This document shows, one piece after another, positions 19,526 through 28,685 of a DNA stretch of 64,000 bases. Both the position numbers and the translations under genes were made by a program. Source of the DNA: JABSOG01 sp965277695 (GTDB lineage: Bacteria; Pseudomonadota; Gammaproteobacteria; Enterobacterales; Alteromonadaceae); the NCBI GenBank assembly GCA_965277695.1, contig CBDIDQ010000071.1, positions 124,001 through 188,000 on the forward strand, given 5' to 3'. The first letter of the stretch is position 1, and every line of letters begins with the position of its first letter. The notes beneath the pieces were generated by a model. That model ran no database searches. It had not been told where the DNA came from and worked only from the letters and a program-made list of their open reading frames with translations.

Positions 19526-19894
19526 TTATTGCTGAGTATTACGATTTAATAAAATCAAACTTAATCCAATTAAAGGAATGTTGGTGGTGATGGGATTAAA
19601 CGCTTCAATCAACAAATGAGGTTGTAACAGCGCAACAAAAATGAGTAGACCTACCAAGGCGATGATATTTAATAAAACAATCGAACGGGATTGATAGAAG
19701 CGTAAAAAAATCAGCCCAAAAATGATCTCACCCACCCCCGCCGATTTAGTGATGAGATACGATATCTCGTTCGATAAACCGATACTGTCCGTCATCATTT
19801 TTTCGATTGGGGCGATGTGAACCAGCTTGGGAAATATGCCGTGATACAGCCAGCTAAAACCAATAATAAATCGAGCGATTTGAGTGGATAACAT
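19526..19894 (-). CDS. DoxX-like small membrane protein
   Basis: A 122-residue protein with four predicted membrane helices and an N-terminal RFIIGFSWLYHGIFPKL segment typical of DoxX-like (DoxX_2) proteins. The middle has the conserved KSAGVGEIIFGLIFL segment. Family members are integral membrane proteins of unclear role, some linked to oxidative stress or thiosulfate oxidation; no such partner is visible here. It converges with the methyltransferase gene, with five bases between stops. The ATG at 19894 is preceded by GGAAA. Confidence 0.8.
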   Translation of the reverse strand: MLSTQIARFIIGFSWLYHGIFPKLVHIAPIEKMMTDSIGLSNEISYLITKSAGVGEIIFGLIFLRFYQSRSIVLLNIIALVGLLIFVALLQPHLLIEAFNPITTNIPLIGLSLILLNRNTQQ

Positions 19895-20006
19895 GGTTGA
19901 GTTTCCTTGTGCATGTTGATAGGTATCCAGTGCAGAAAATTAACTATAGACCAGTGTAAAATTCAGGTCAATTTTGTCTATTTTTGCAGGCGTCTTCTTC
20001 ATTATC

Positions 20007-20101
20007 TGCTCCGATTAAATAGGGTAACAATTGATTCATCAAAAACGCGAATGAATTCGCGTCTACGGCGTAGACGAGGTTTCAACCTCGTGAATGTTGA
20101 G
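20007..20101 (+). repeat. dispersed palindromic element, compact reference copy
   Basis: It begins TGCTCCGATTAAATAGGG and ends CTCGTGAATGTTGAG. Three successive palindromes are packed without spacers: CGCGAATGAATTCGCG, GTCTACGGCGTAGAC and CGAGGTTTCAACCTCG. The copy at 39508-39600 is nearly identical in inverted orientation, about 90 percent by eye. Related longer or shorter copies lie at 16265 and 40658. No open reading frame is carried, so it resembles a REP/MITE-type non-autonomous repeat. Confidence 0.88.
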
Positions 20102-20123
20102 GCTTTAAGGTCACCTTAAAGCC
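20101..20123. repeat. 23-bp perfect palindrome abutting the repeat element
   Basis: GGCTTTAAGGT-C-ACCTTAAAGCC is an 11-bp inverted repeat with a single central base, directly after the palindromic element. Its symmetry suits a protein-binding operator or a hairpin. It lies about 310 bp upstream of the start codon at 20434. Confidence 0.6.
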
Positions 20124-20433
20124 TTATTCTGCTACAAAGTCCCCAGCTTGATTGTTTTACATAGACGCTTACATATTGCTCAGCAAACCGTTTAACCCCC
20201 TGTTTTTGTTAGTGTTCTCAAAACAAAGATAATCAGCGTATCAAAGCGCTTGCGGCGTGTTTTGCTGCTTAATTGACCTCTGTTCAATATGATATTTTTG
20301 TTAAAATTTAAGTCATTGCAGGGCTTTGAAAGTATTCTTTCAGGTACTTTGTGCTTGTGTTCCATGGGATTTATCTATAGCATTTATCACTGGTCTTCGG
20401 ACCAGCCAACTAATTGTATAAAAGGATAATATC

Positions 20434-23400
20434 GTGGAAAAGTACTTATTGGAATTTGGCGGCGTGGTGCTCACGTCGGTGTTTTTAAGCGCTTCGGTAC
20501 ATGCGACTGAAGTCAATCCTTCATTAAATCAAACAGATAAGGTCAGGCAAGCGGTTGCCTTAGCTTTACAAACAACGGCCTTACAAACAAAAACTCTACA
20601 AACAACCAGCTCGGTTACTCAACAAACCCTAGTAGCTCAGCAGTCCGGTCCAATCTCGGACCCAGATACCTTTGGCGTATTGCCGCAAGACGGTGACACT
20701 TTGGATGCTGGCAGCTTCACTGTGACTGTCGATCAGTCGTTTTCGGCGGGTCAGGTCAGTGACGGGGAAGGCAGCCTTGCCCTTGTCGGTGAGTTTGTGG
20801 TGGCAGCGGGCGTCACGCTAACGGTTAATGGTGATTGGGACGCCACTCAAGCGAATACTCAAAACGTGATGTACGCTGGTGCTCATATCGAATTTGATGG
20901 TGGGGAAGGGATCACCCGTCGTTATAAAGCGGCCGGTGCACATTATCGTTATCCGTCGTTACGGGTCGATGCCAGCGCCGACAACAAAGCCTTTTTTGGC
21001 CTTAAACCTAGCTCATCAGCGAGCTTTGTTTATGATAAACACATCTGGTATGGCTCCAACATCATCGGTGGTAACGTGCATCTGCATGGTTTCAGTAGCG
21101 GTTATATTCATGATGGTTTTAACAATGCACCGACCAAAGCGTGTGATATGCCTAATGTGTTGTTTACCAGTAGCGCCCAGTTTGAATTGCGTTATAGCGC
21201 TGACGATAACGCCAGTTGTAACTGGGAAAACCTTACTGTTTTGTCACCTACGGTCGACAAAGCCTTTAGAACCGTGGGTTCCTATAACACTACGGCACAA
21301 AGTACCCTGTTTAATATGAATGGCCTTTCTGTTGACGGTGAGGTTGAGTTTTATGCCCGTCCTGAATTTACCATGAACGATTGGGTACTTAGAGATTTGG
21401 CGAATACTTTGCCGCAAAAAGGTTGGCAGGATGTCGACAGCTGGCTGTTGTTTAACGCCGATACCATTGGGGTGGGTAGTGTCAAAACCTCAAATATTTA
21501 CTTTAGAGCCGAAAAACATAACCCTCACGGTTTTACCCTTGGTGGCGGTTATATGACTGACCGAAGTCTGCGTGAACTCGATAGTGTGGTCTTCGACTTC
21601 AACAATTTGGATGATGGCGAATCGGGCGATTTATATTTGGCTGATGGCGCAGCACATGCCGGTGAAACGGTGCGCATCACTAACAATATTGCGTTGAAAA
21701 ACCTCAATGGCAATCAAAGCAATACTTTTGTGACATTCAATGGCTCTTACCAAAATGGTCGTCAGGTCGAATTGAATAACAACGTGGTATTCATTCCATT
21801 AACCAATCGGGCAATATCGGTGAGCGAAGCCAGCCTGACACCGACTAATACTTTGAGTCAAATCAACAATAATATCTTCTGGGGCGATGCCGCTAAACCG
21901 GGTTATGTGGTTGGCAATTTGAATTCTGGCTCAGCAGAGGATATTTTATCCTCAAGCGCCTATAGCCATAATGGGGTGTTTAACGCTCGCTCAGATGGTG
22001 AGTTTGATGAGTTGGATTTGCCCCTGAGTTATGCTCCGGAGCAACCAATTGCCACTGATGCGCCGCGTTTTTATGACGACCAACGTCGTCTGGAAACTTA
22101 TGGCAAAGAGGTTCTGGGTTTGGATGGTAGCGCAGAAACGGCCTTTAACGCCTTCATTACCCGCCATTTGTCAGCGAATGATATCGCCCAGTTGACCTTG
22201 ATTGGCGGGCATGAAGCTTATGTTGATACGTATCAGGATCCAACGAATGGATCGGCTAATGGTTCTGTGGCAGTCAAGGATATGATTGATTGGATCAAGC
22301 AAGGGTTTGTTGCCACCACCACGACTTACCACAACAGTGGTACACAAATGGGCTCATTGGGTTTGCAAGTCACCCCTGGCTTTACTTTGAGCGATAGTGA
22401 TGGCGATAGCGTTGACGATATGTTCGACCAATGTGCGACGACGCCTGTCGGTGAAACCATTAATAGTGATGGTTGTGCTAACACGCAATTAGATGATGAT
22501 GGTGATGGTATCAACAATGCGGTGGATATTTGTGTTGAAACAGCAGTAGGTTCTACGGTGAATGCCCGAGGCTGCTCAGCAGAGGAGATCGGCGGTGCGT
22601 TGCTGGGCTTCAAAAGCTGGGGTATTGGTGGCGGTGGTGCGATGGCGGGTTATTCGATCAATCCGTTTGACGACACCATGCGTTTTGTTGGAACCGACAT
22701 GGGTACCGCTTTTCGTTCATTGAATAGTGGGGTTAATTGGGCTCCGATCAGACACGCGCAAACGACCTTTTCGCCAAATCTCGGTTATGCGTCAGCGTTT
22801 GGTTTTGCTGGTGCGCAGACGGTATTACATGCGCCTGAGGGATTAGCACCGGTACGTTCAATTAATGGCGGTCAAACTTTTACGGCACCAGCCAGTTTTG
22901 AGGTGATTTATAGCAACGATGGTATTTTTACCAACGATGAACGGATCACCGCTTGGTATACCGATACGGATACTGTAGGTACTGTTTATGCAATGAGTAA
23001 CCTTGGTCTGTGGCGTTCAACGGATGCGGGTGATCATTGGGATTTTGTCTATAACGGCGGCAATATTACCGGTATGTTTATCGATAATCATGATATTACT
23101 TATAATAAAGTCGTGTATATTGCCACTGAAAACGAGATTTTGAGTTCGACTGATGGCATTAACTTTGTTAATTACTTCACGCCAAATGGTCATAAAATCC
23201 ATCGCTTTAGTGGTGGCTCCACTGCAAGTGCTAAAACACTGACTTATGCCAGTGATGAAGCCGACGATGCAATTGACGCTTCTATTGCCGCTGGGCTGGT
23301 TGCAGGTGATGTAATAGCTACAGCCCCAAGACCATCCAATGCTGGAGATGAAATTACGGCTGCGATGATTTACGTCAGTAAAAATAATGCTGGGTTTAGC

Positions 23401-24966
23401 CAAACCACTCAGTTTATGGGCTCTCATTTGTCGATGGCACAAAATGATCCACAAACTATCTACGCCACAGGTAGTCGCAAGTGGGGACGTGATAAAGGCA
23501 CTTCTGTTTATGTCTCTGAAGATGCAGGCAGTACTTGGGCGTTGAAAATGCTGCAATATAACTGGGATGCGGGTTTCACCCCTTGGGATGGTTCTAAAAT
23601 GGAACACAGCCCGGTTGGCCTGAACATTGGCTGGCACGATGGGGGTTATTACACCACGGGGGTTAATCAGCTTAACAGCGCTCAGTATGGTGGTTCGGGT
23701 AATTACTTCCTCTATGGCACTGAAAATACGGGTAACGAGTGGTTGGATTTAACCAATGAGTATGAAGGTACTACGCCAGATAGTCCGGTGAAAAGCGATT
23801 TATGGTCGCCGTCTGGATTGAATGTGACTTCGGTGTATGACCTTAAATTTAATCCAGCTAATAGTAATGACATCTATGCAGCGTATGCCGATATTCATGG
23901 TGCTCGTTCTACAGACCATGGTGCGACGTGGCAGATTTTGCCTAGCTCGGCTAACTCGATTTATGATTATGCCTTTAATCCCACTGATGCTAATACCATT
24001 TACATGGTCAACGGCACTCGACATGATTGGCCCTATCAAGAATTGACAACCGTTGCTGAGGGTGGTGTTTTCAAGTCGAGCAATAAAGGTGATAGCTGGG
24101 AGCGTTTGACCCCTGCGCAAAGTACTTTTGACCGTCAATATTTGTCGTTGGGTTTTCATGCACCAAGCAATACCCTTTATGCTGGTAGTCACAGTGATGG
24201 TATTGCACGTTCGACCGATGGTGGCCAGAGTTGGGAGAAGTTTAATGTTGGTTTGCCGAGTAATTTGAATGGTCAAACTTATGCTATGGATTTAGTGGTG
24301 CCACAGATTGAAGTGATGAGCAACGGCAATGTGTACGCGCTAGTGACGGGTATTAGACCCCAGATCACTGCACAACAAATTAGTGATTTTGGCCTGCAAC
24401 CGAATCAGTACATCACTGATAATTCTGGTGCTACGACCAAGTATTATAGTTGGATTAATTCAGCGCAAACCGGCATTTACTTTTTGAATGTGGTGGACAA
24501 CGCAACTACCTGGACGTTACTGCGTGGTACTGTTGATACTGCTTCTCATGGTAGTTGGGATGCAGATCATCAACCTTGGAAGCGCCCGATGAGTTTTGCC
24601 GTCGACCCGAACAATACCAACGTATTGTGGTTAACTGATATGGAACATAAAACCTTCCAGTCAGGGGCAACCGGGATATGGAAGTCAATTGATAATGGTG
24701 CGACCTGGAAGTTTATGCAACAACACACAGTGCCGCTTGATATCAACATTGATCCAAGTAACAGCAACTATGTGGTTGTTGCAGGCTCAGTCACTTGGCG
24801 CAATGGCGGGATGCAAGTGACTAAAGACGGCGGTGAAACTTGGACTCAGGACGAGCGGCCACAACTGCAAAACAATGGCCATTCGGTGAGCTTTGACCCA
24901 CAACACCCAGATAAAATCATTTATGGTTATTCTGGTGGTGGCATGTTGTATGGGGATAAGTTGTAG
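20434..24966 (+). CDS. 1510-residue exported Asp-box (BNR-type) propeller protein with thrombospondin-3-like repeats
   Basis: The start is GTG at 20434 after AAAGGATAA. The N-terminus (VVLTSVFLSASVHA) looks like a signal peptide. It is followed by a low-complexity LQTTALQTKTLQTT stretch. Residues about 80-640 are β-rich and unassigned, possibly a β-helix. Residues about 647-720 carry thrombospondin type-3-like calcium motifs (DSDGDSVDDMFDQC, LDDDGDGINNAVDIC). From about 725 to the end there are nine or so Asp boxes (S-x-D-x-G-x-T-W type): SLNSGVNW, SINGGQTF, STDAGDHW, SEDAGSTW, STDHGATW, SSNKGDSW, STDGGQSW, SIDNGATW and TKDGGETW. This indicates one or two β-propellers like sialidase, sortilin or GH74 folds. 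The opening TDMGTAFRSLNSG recalls GH74 enzymes, but catalytic Asp residues cannot be assigned by eye. It is probably a secreted polysaccharide-binding or degrading protein. Confidence 0.85.
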   Translation: MEKYLLEFGGVVLTSVFLSASVHATEVNPSLNQTDKVRQAVALALQTTALQTKTLQTTSSVTQQTLVAQQSGPISDPDTFGVLPQDGDTLDAGSFTVTVDQSFSAGQVSDGEGSLALVGEFVVAAGVTLTVNGDWDATQANTQNVMYAGAHIEFDGGEGITRRYKAAGAHYRYPSLRVDASADNKAFFGLKPSSSASFVYDKHIWYGSNIIGGNVHLHGFSSGYIHDGFNNAPTKACDMPNVLFTSSAQFELRYSADDNASCNWENLTVLSPTVDKAFRTVGSYNTTAQSTLFNMNGLSVDGEVEFYARPEFTMNDWVLRDLANTLPQKGWQDVDSWLLFNADTIGVGSVKTSNIYFRAEKHNPHGFTLGGGYMTDRSLRELDSVVFDFNNLDDGESGDLYLADGAAHAGETVRITNNIALKNLNGNQSNTFVTFNGSYQNGRQVELNNNVVFIPLTNRAISVSEASLTPTNTLSQINNNIFWGDAAKPGYVVGNLNSGSAEDILSSSAYSHNGVFNARSDGEFDELDLPLSYAPEQPIATDAPRFYDDQRRLETYGKEVLGLDGSAETAFNAFITRHLSANDIAQLTLIGGHEAYVDTYQDPTNGSANGSVAVKDMIDWIKQGFVATTTTYHNSGTQMGSLGLQVTPGFTLSDSDGDSVDDMFDQCATTPVGETINSDGCANTQLDDDGDGINNAVDICVETAVGSTVNARGCSAEEIGGALLGFKSWGIGGGGAMAGYSINPFDDTMRFVGTDMGTAFRSLNSGVNWAPIRHAQTTFSPNLGYASAFGFAGAQTVLHAPEGLAPVRSINGGQTFTAPASFEVIYSNDGIFTNDERITAWYTDTDTVGTVYAMSNLGLWRSTDAGDHWDFVYNGGNITGMFIDNHDITYNKVVYIATENEILSSTDGINFVNYFTPNGHKIHRFSGGSTASAKTLTYASDEADDAIDASIAAGLVAGDVIATAPRPSNAGDEITAAMIYVSKNNAGFSQTTQFMGSHLSMAQNDPQTIYATGSRKWGRDKGTSVYVSEDAGSTWALKMLQYNWDAGFTPWDGSKMEHSPVGLNIGWHDGGYYTTGVNQLNSAQYGGSGNYFLYGTENTGNEWLDLTNEYEGTTPDSPVKSDLWSPSGLNVTSVYDLKFNPANSNDIYAAYADIHGARSTDHGATWQILPSSANSIYDYAFNPTDANTIYMVNGTRHDWPYQELTTVAEGGVFKSSNKGDSWERLTPAQSTFDRQYLSLGFHAPSNTLYAGSHSDGIARSTDGGQSWEKFNVGLPSNLNGQTYAMDLVVPQIEVMSNGNVYALVTGIRPQITAQQISDFGLQPNQYITDNSGATTKYYSWINSAQTGIYFLNVVDNATTWTLLRGTVDTASHGSWDADHQPWKRPMSFAVDPNNTNVLWLTDMEHKTFQSGATGIWKSIDNGATWKFMQQHTVPLDINIDPSNSNYVVVAGSVTWRNGGMQVTKDGGETWTQDERPQLQNNGHSVSFDPQHPDKIIYGYSGGGMLYGDKL

Positions 24967-24990
24967 GAAGAGCGTAGGAAGAGAGAAGGA

Positions 24991-25062
24991 ATGAGCGCTA
25001 GCTCATGATTTTGCGGGCAGGGATGCCCGTTTGCTTCGCATTGCTCCGACACTTAGGTCGGA
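24991..25062. terminator. three consecutive hairpins between convergent genes
   Basis: ATGAGC-GCTA-GCTCAT (24991-25006), CGGGCA-GGGA-TGCCCG (25014-25029) and TCCGAC-ACTTAG-GTCGGA (25045-25062) lie in the 104-bp gap between the convergent stops at 24966 and 25071. They are well placed as a bidirectional terminator. The design of several short hairpins in a row resembles the dispersed palindromic elements, but the sequence differs. Confidence 0.6.
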
Positions 25063-25070
25063 TTTCGTTC

Positions 25071-25481
25071 TTACAATTTAGCACCCGGCCCTAACGGTTG
25101 GCCATAACTGAATTCAACAAAGTTGCCGTCTGGGTCCTTAATACCGCAATAATAGCCGACCGGATAAGGTTCTTGTTTTTGCGGCCAAGCTAAAATGCCT
25201 TGAGCTTCGGCTCGTTGGGCGATTTCATCTACGGCTTGGTGGCTTTCAAGGGCAAAGCCGAGGTGAGAAAAATCACTGGAGGATTGATTTCTGCCAGGGC
25301 CACCGGGCAAAATCACCATGATAAATTCTGTCTCTTTACCCGGCTCAGCTAACCAGATGATGTGTTTACCATGGATGTCGCGGTCACGCACAATTTTCAT
25401 GCCAGCGTATTGCTGGTAAAAGGCGACACAAGCGCTGACATCCTTAACATGTAGCGCAATATGGGTGAGTGTGATAGCCAT
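25071..25481 (-). CDS. VOC (glyoxalase/bleomycin-resistance-like) family protein
   Basis: A 136-residue single vicinal-oxygen-chelate module pair. The first βαβββ unit begins LTHIALHVKDVSACVAFYQQ, with His7 as a likely metal ligand and Glu in TEFIMV as its partner. The second has SHLGFALES (His) and the terminal PDGNFVEFSYGQP (Glu). These four residues match the usual VOC metal site. The length fits glyoxalase I-like proteins, but the substrate cannot be told. It is likely cytoplasmic. The next gene on the same strand, upstream, is a Pmp3-like membrane protein about 30 bp away, so the two may be co-transcribed. Confidence 0.88.
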   Translation of the reverse strand: MAITLTHIALHVKDVSACVAFYQQYAGMKIVRDRDIHGKHIIWLAEPGKETEFIMVILPGGPGRNQSSSDFSHLGFALESHQAVDEIAQRAEAQGILAWPQKQEPYPVGYYCGIKDPDGNFVEFSYGQPLGPGAKL

Positions 25482-25514
25482 GTTTTGATATTCGCTCTTT
25501 ATTTATATTGTTCT

Positions 25515-25766
25515 TTATCTGTCTTTCATCGCCTGAATAATCTTCTCATCACGTTTGTCTTGTTTGCGACCGTGCACGACAAAAAATGCGTGAATAATGC
25601 ACAATAACGAAAGTAGTCCGCCGCCGAGCAAGAAAAACAAAAATCCGACGACGAAGAAAATTAGATTGAAAACCGCCTGAAACGGTTTGCCAGCCAATAA
25701 AATGGCGATAGGAGGGAGTAATAGGGCAAGTAAGTAATGCATAAATTTCCTGAATGTTTTCATCAA
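25515..25766 (-). CDS. small membrane protein of the YqaE/Pmp3 family
   Basis: An 83-residue protein with two or three hydrophobic helices. The segment LLPPIAILLAGKPFQAV and the later LLCIIHAFFVV match the PPLAV...IIHAFYVV pattern of YqaE/Pmp3 (UPF0057) proteins, which are stress-related plasma membrane proteolipids. It is longer than the roughly 52-residue canonical members owing to a basic C-terminal tail (HGRKQDKRDEKIIQAMKDR) and a slightly expanded middle. It precedes the VOC gene and is divergent from yihY. Confidence 0.8.
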   Translation of the reverse strand: MMKTFRKFMHYLLALLLPPIAILLAGKPFQAVFNLIFFVVGFLFFLLGGGLLSLLCIIHAFFVVHGRKQDKRDEKIIQAMKDR

Positions 25767-25811
25767 AAAGAGTTACCATTACATTATTGAACTATAACAA
25801 TAATTGCAAAT

Positions 25812-26717
25812 ATGAATTGGTCAAACGGGTTAAATTGGCAGTCTCCAGTAAAAGGGTTGTTAGCGGTGGTGAGATTTGTGCTCTCCTTTTTTACCCATTG
25901 CCGCAATGATCAGATCACCGTCGTCGCAGGTTATTTAGCCTTTATCTCTTTGTTGTCAGTGGTACCGCTGATCTCCGTGACTTTCTCTATATTAAAAGCC
26001 TTTCCGGTGTTTGAATCGTTTAAACATACCATCGAAACGTTTGTTTTCTCTAATTTTGTGCCCACTTCTAGCGAGCAAATTCAACAGTATATCAATAGCT
26101 TTGTCGATAATGCCTCAAAAATGACCGCCATCGGTATCGCGGTACTGGTGTTTGTGGCATTGTCGTTAATCTCCGCCATTGATAAAACCCTCAACCGGAT
26201 CTGGAATACCCAGCGAACGCGTAAAAAAGTATTTTCGTTTGCCATCTATTGGATGGTGCTGACACTGGGGCCGATATTTGTCGGCGCGAGCCTCGGGGTG
26301 ACCTCTTACCTGATTAATATCGCGGCAATGGCAGACACCTATACGCCGGGGGTCAGTGACTTTTTTATTAAATTATTGCCTTTTACCCTGTCAACAGTGG
26401 CATTTGTATTATTATTTATGATAGTGCCTAATGCTGAGGTGAGGTTTAAAGCGGCATTGTCAGGGGCCGTTTTTGCCGCACTGCTATTTGAAATATCAAA
26501 ACGGGTGTTTGTGTTGTATATCACCAATTTTCCATCGTATCAGGTGATTTATGGCGCTTTGGCGTCAATCCCAATTTTGTTTTTATGGGTTTATGTGTCA
26601 TGGTTTGTAATACTGCTGGGGGCCGAATTTACGGTGTTTATTGAGTTGTTTTTTGGCCGAGAAAAACTTGATAATGAATTGCCGCTTTCCCTAGAAAAAA
26701 CTGATAATAAAGAATAA
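25812..26717 (+). CDS. yihY: YihY/BrkB-family inner membrane protein
   Basis: A 301-residue integral membrane protein with about six transmembrane helices. The diagnostic N-terminal segment DQITVVAGYLAFISLLSVVPL and the C-terminal YGALASIPILFLWVYVSWFVILLGAE-type region fit the BrkB/YihY family (formerly called ribonuclease BN in error). Function remains uncertain; transport has been proposed. The gene starts the cluster yihY-pip-dtd-yiiD. The E. coli counterparts yihY, dtd and yiiD are also neighbours, which supports orthology. The spacing to pip is only 11 bp. Confidence 0.93.
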   Translation: MNWSNGLNWQSPVKGLLAVVRFVLSFFTHCRNDQITVVAGYLAFISLLSVVPLISVTFSILKAFPVFESFKHTIETFVFSNFVPTSSEQIQQYINSFVDNASKMTAIGIAVLVFVALSLISAIDKTLNRIWNTQRTRKKVFSFAIYWMVLTLGPIFVGASLGVTSYLINIAAMADTYTPGVSDFFIKLLPFTLSTVAFVLLFMIVPNAEVRFKAALSGAVFAALLFEISKRVFVLYITNFPSYQVIYGALASIPILFLWVYVSWFVILLGAEFTVFIELFFGREKLDNELPLSLEKTDNKE

Positions 26718-26728
26718 GTGAGAAGCTA

Positions 26729-27703
26729 ATGCGTGGGATCTATCCATTAATACAGCCCAACCAAACCTGGAATTTCGACCGGGATAACGGGCAGCAAATT
26801 TACGTTGAAGAGTCCGGTAACCCGGATGGTATTGCCGTAGTGTTTTGTCACGGCGGTCCGGGCGGTGGTTCAAATCCAATCCATCGCTGTTTTTATGATC
26901 CCGAAGCTTACCGCATCATCATCTTCGATCAGCGCGGCTGTGGCCTGTCAACACCACACGCTGGTTTAGAAAATAACGATACCTGGACCCTGCTCGATGA
27001 TATGGAATTCATTCGCCAACAATTGAACATCGAACAATGGGTGGTGGCTGGCGGCTCATGGGGTAGCACATTAGCGCTGATATATGCGATCAACTACCCT
27101 GAGCGTGTCAGAGGACTGCTGCTAAGAGGTATTTTTCTCGCTAGGCAACAAGATTATCAGTGGTTATATGGGCAAACCGGAGGAGCCAGCCAATTATTTC
27201 CTGATCACTATCGAGACTTTTTTGCCGTGATTAAAGGCTGTAAAGATGGCGAAGAAATCACCGCCTATCACGCCTTGCTGACTAGCGAAAATGAAATTGA
27301 ACGCTTACATGCAGCGAAACTATGGTCGGTGTGGGAAGGTAAAATCTCGACGCTAAAAACCAGCCCCGATGCCCAAAGTCATTGTAGCGAAGCCCACCGA
27401 GCCCTCAGTTTAGCCCGTATCGAATGCCACTACTTTGTTAATAATTGCTTTATTGATGAAGGTTATATCCTTGAAAATATTGCTAAAATCGCTGACATTC
27501 CAGGTTATATCATCCATGGTCGTTATGATGTGGTGTGTAAAATAGAAAACGCCTTTACCCTGCAACAACATTGGCCCAACAGTGCTTTGCAGGTTATCCC
27601 TGCCGCCGGACATTCAGGTATGGAGCCCGCAACGGCGGATGCATTATGTCGAGACAGTGACGAAATGGCTAATTTTTTACGCAAACAGGATAATGATAAA
27701 TGA
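26729..27703 (+). CDS. pip: prolyl aminopeptidase
   Basis: A 324-residue α/β-hydrolase of peptidase family S33 that removes N-terminal proline from peptides in the cytoplasm. The oxyanion-hole motif HGGPG is at 41-45. The nucleophile is Ser110 in GGSWGSTLAL. The acid is the Asp in HGRYDVVC and the base is the His in AAGHSGMEP. The FDQRGCGLSTPH segment is typical of proline iminopeptidases, and the length matches the family (about 310-325). The stop overlaps the dtd start (ATGA), so the two are translationally coupled. Confidence 0.95.
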   Translation: MRGIYPLIQPNQTWNFDRDNGQQIYVEESGNPDGIAVVFCHGGPGGGSNPIHRCFYDPEAYRIIIFDQRGCGLSTPHAGLENNDTWTLLDDMEFIRQQLNIEQWVVAGGSWGSTLALIYAINYPERVRGLLLRGIFLARQQDYQWLYGQTGGASQLFPDHYRDFFAVIKGCKDGEEITAYHALLTSENEIERLHAAKLWSVWEGKISTLKTSPDAQSHCSEAHRALSLARIECHYFVNNCFIDEGYILENIAKIADIPGYIIHGRYDVVCKIENAFTLQQHWPNSALQVIPAAGHSGMEPATADALCRDSDEMANFLRKQDNDK

Positions 27704-28140
27704 TCGCACTGATCCAACGGGTATTAATGGCAAAAGTGGTGGTTGAAGGACAAACCGTTGGCGAGATTGAACGCGGTTTGCTGATTTATCTCGGCGTTGA
27801 AAAAGACGATGATGATAAGCTCGCCCAACGCTTGAGCGAGCGAGTGGTGAATTATCGCATTTTTGCTGATGAAGCCGATAAAATGAACCTCGATGTAGGT
27901 CAAAGTGGTGGCCAAATTCTGGTGGTATCACAATTCACGCTTGCTGCGGATACCAACAAAGGTCGACGCCCGAGCTTTTCATCGGCGGCAGTGCCAGATG
28001 AAGCACAACGGTTATATCGGGTATTTGTTAATGCCCTTGAAGAGCAGCAAATGACAGTGGCAACGGGTGAGTTCGGCGCAGATATGAAGGTGCACAGCAT
28101 CAATGATGGCCCGGTGACATTTAATTTATCCTGTCGTTAA
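27700..28140 (+). CDS. dtd: D-aminoacyl-tRNA deacylase
   Basis: A 146-residue DTD that hydrolyses D-amino acids (and glycine) mischarged on tRNA, a proofreading step outside the synthetase. The signature SQFTLAAD and the C-terminal NDGPVTF (the cross-subunit motif) are both intact, and the length is typical. It begins MIALIQRV, the usual DTD start. It overlaps pip by four bases and is followed after 34 bp by the YiiD-type thioesterase, the same order as dtd-yiiD in E. coli. Confidence 0.97.
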   Translation: MIALIQRVLMAKVVVEGQTVGEIERGLLIYLGVEKDDDDKLAQRLSERVVNYRIFADEADKMNLDVGQSGGQILVVSQFTLAADTNKGRRPSFSSAAVPDEAQRLYRVFVNALEEQQMTVATGEFGADMKVHSINDGPVTFNLSCR

Positions 28141-28174
28141 GGCTAGGTTGTCGTTTTCTAAAAGAGTGTAAGGC

Positions 28175-28675
28175 ATGACAAGCAAACTAAAAACAGCGCT
28201 GCAATCCTCTGCTCCCCGTTGCCGTCAATGGTGTCAGCAGCTACAACAAACCTGGCATGATGAAATTCCTATCAGTGAGGTGATGGGGATCCAAGTTCAT
28301 CAGTATGTCGATGGGGTATTTGAAACTTATGCGGCCCTAGACCCTAACCTGAATCTGCACGGGACTATGTTTGCCGGTAGTGTTTATTCTTTGGCAACAT
28401 TAACTGGCTGGGGTTTGGTCTATTTATGCCTCAAAGAGCAAGGCGAAGTCGGTGATATTGTGCTTGCAGATGGCCAAATTCGTTATTTTAAACCGCTGAG
28501 CCAACAACCGACTGCTGTTGCTGACAAAGGCGAGGTTGAAGGCGATTTTGCTCCTTTGCAAGCAGGTAAAAAAGCTCGCCTTAAAGTGAAAGTGCAAGTG
28601 AAGGATGGCGAAACAGCGGTGGCTGAATTTAATGGTTTGTTCGTTATTTTGCCACGAGCTGAGGCTGACAAATAG
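28175..28675 (+). CDS. YiiD C-terminal-type hotdog thioesterase
   Basis: A 166-residue protein matching the C-terminal putative thioesterase domain of E. coli YiiD (FabY), without the N-terminal acetyltransferase domain. The hotdog core is visible as LDPNLNLHGTMFAGSVYSLATLTGWG (helix with the conserved N-x-H-G-T motif), followed by VLADGQIRYFKPL. Likely activity is on acyl-CoA or acyl-ACP; in E. coli the protein influences fatty-acid initiation. Its location after dtd supports orthology to this part of yiiD. Confidence 0.88.
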   Translation: MTSKLKTALQSSAPRCRQWCQQLQQTWHDEIPISEVMGIQVHQYVDGVFETYAALDPNLNLHGTMFAGSVYSLATLTGWGLVYLCLKEQGEVGDIVLADGQIRYFKPLSQQPTAVADKGEVEGDFAPLQAGKKARLKVKVQVKDGETAVAEFNGLFVILPRAEADK

Positions 28676-28685
28676 GTTGATCAAG

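Larger units (their letters stand above)
19895..20433. other. divergent intergenic region upstream of the large secreted protein
   Basis: This is about 540 bp between divergent genes. It holds a compact palindromic element (20007-20101) and an immediately adjacent perfect palindrome (20101-20123). A TTTAAGTCATT half-site near 20306 matches one arm of the dyad at 10027. No additional gene was recognised. The promoter for the gene at 20434 is expected in the right half. Confidence 0.5.

Noticed and set aside
23017..23637. 206-codon minus-strand frame
   Set aside because: Antisense shadow of the Asp-box protein gene.
28605..28685. N-terminal extension of the DksA/TraR-like gene
   Set aside because: It overlaps the thioesterase gene out of frame; ATG 28686 gives a normal protein.
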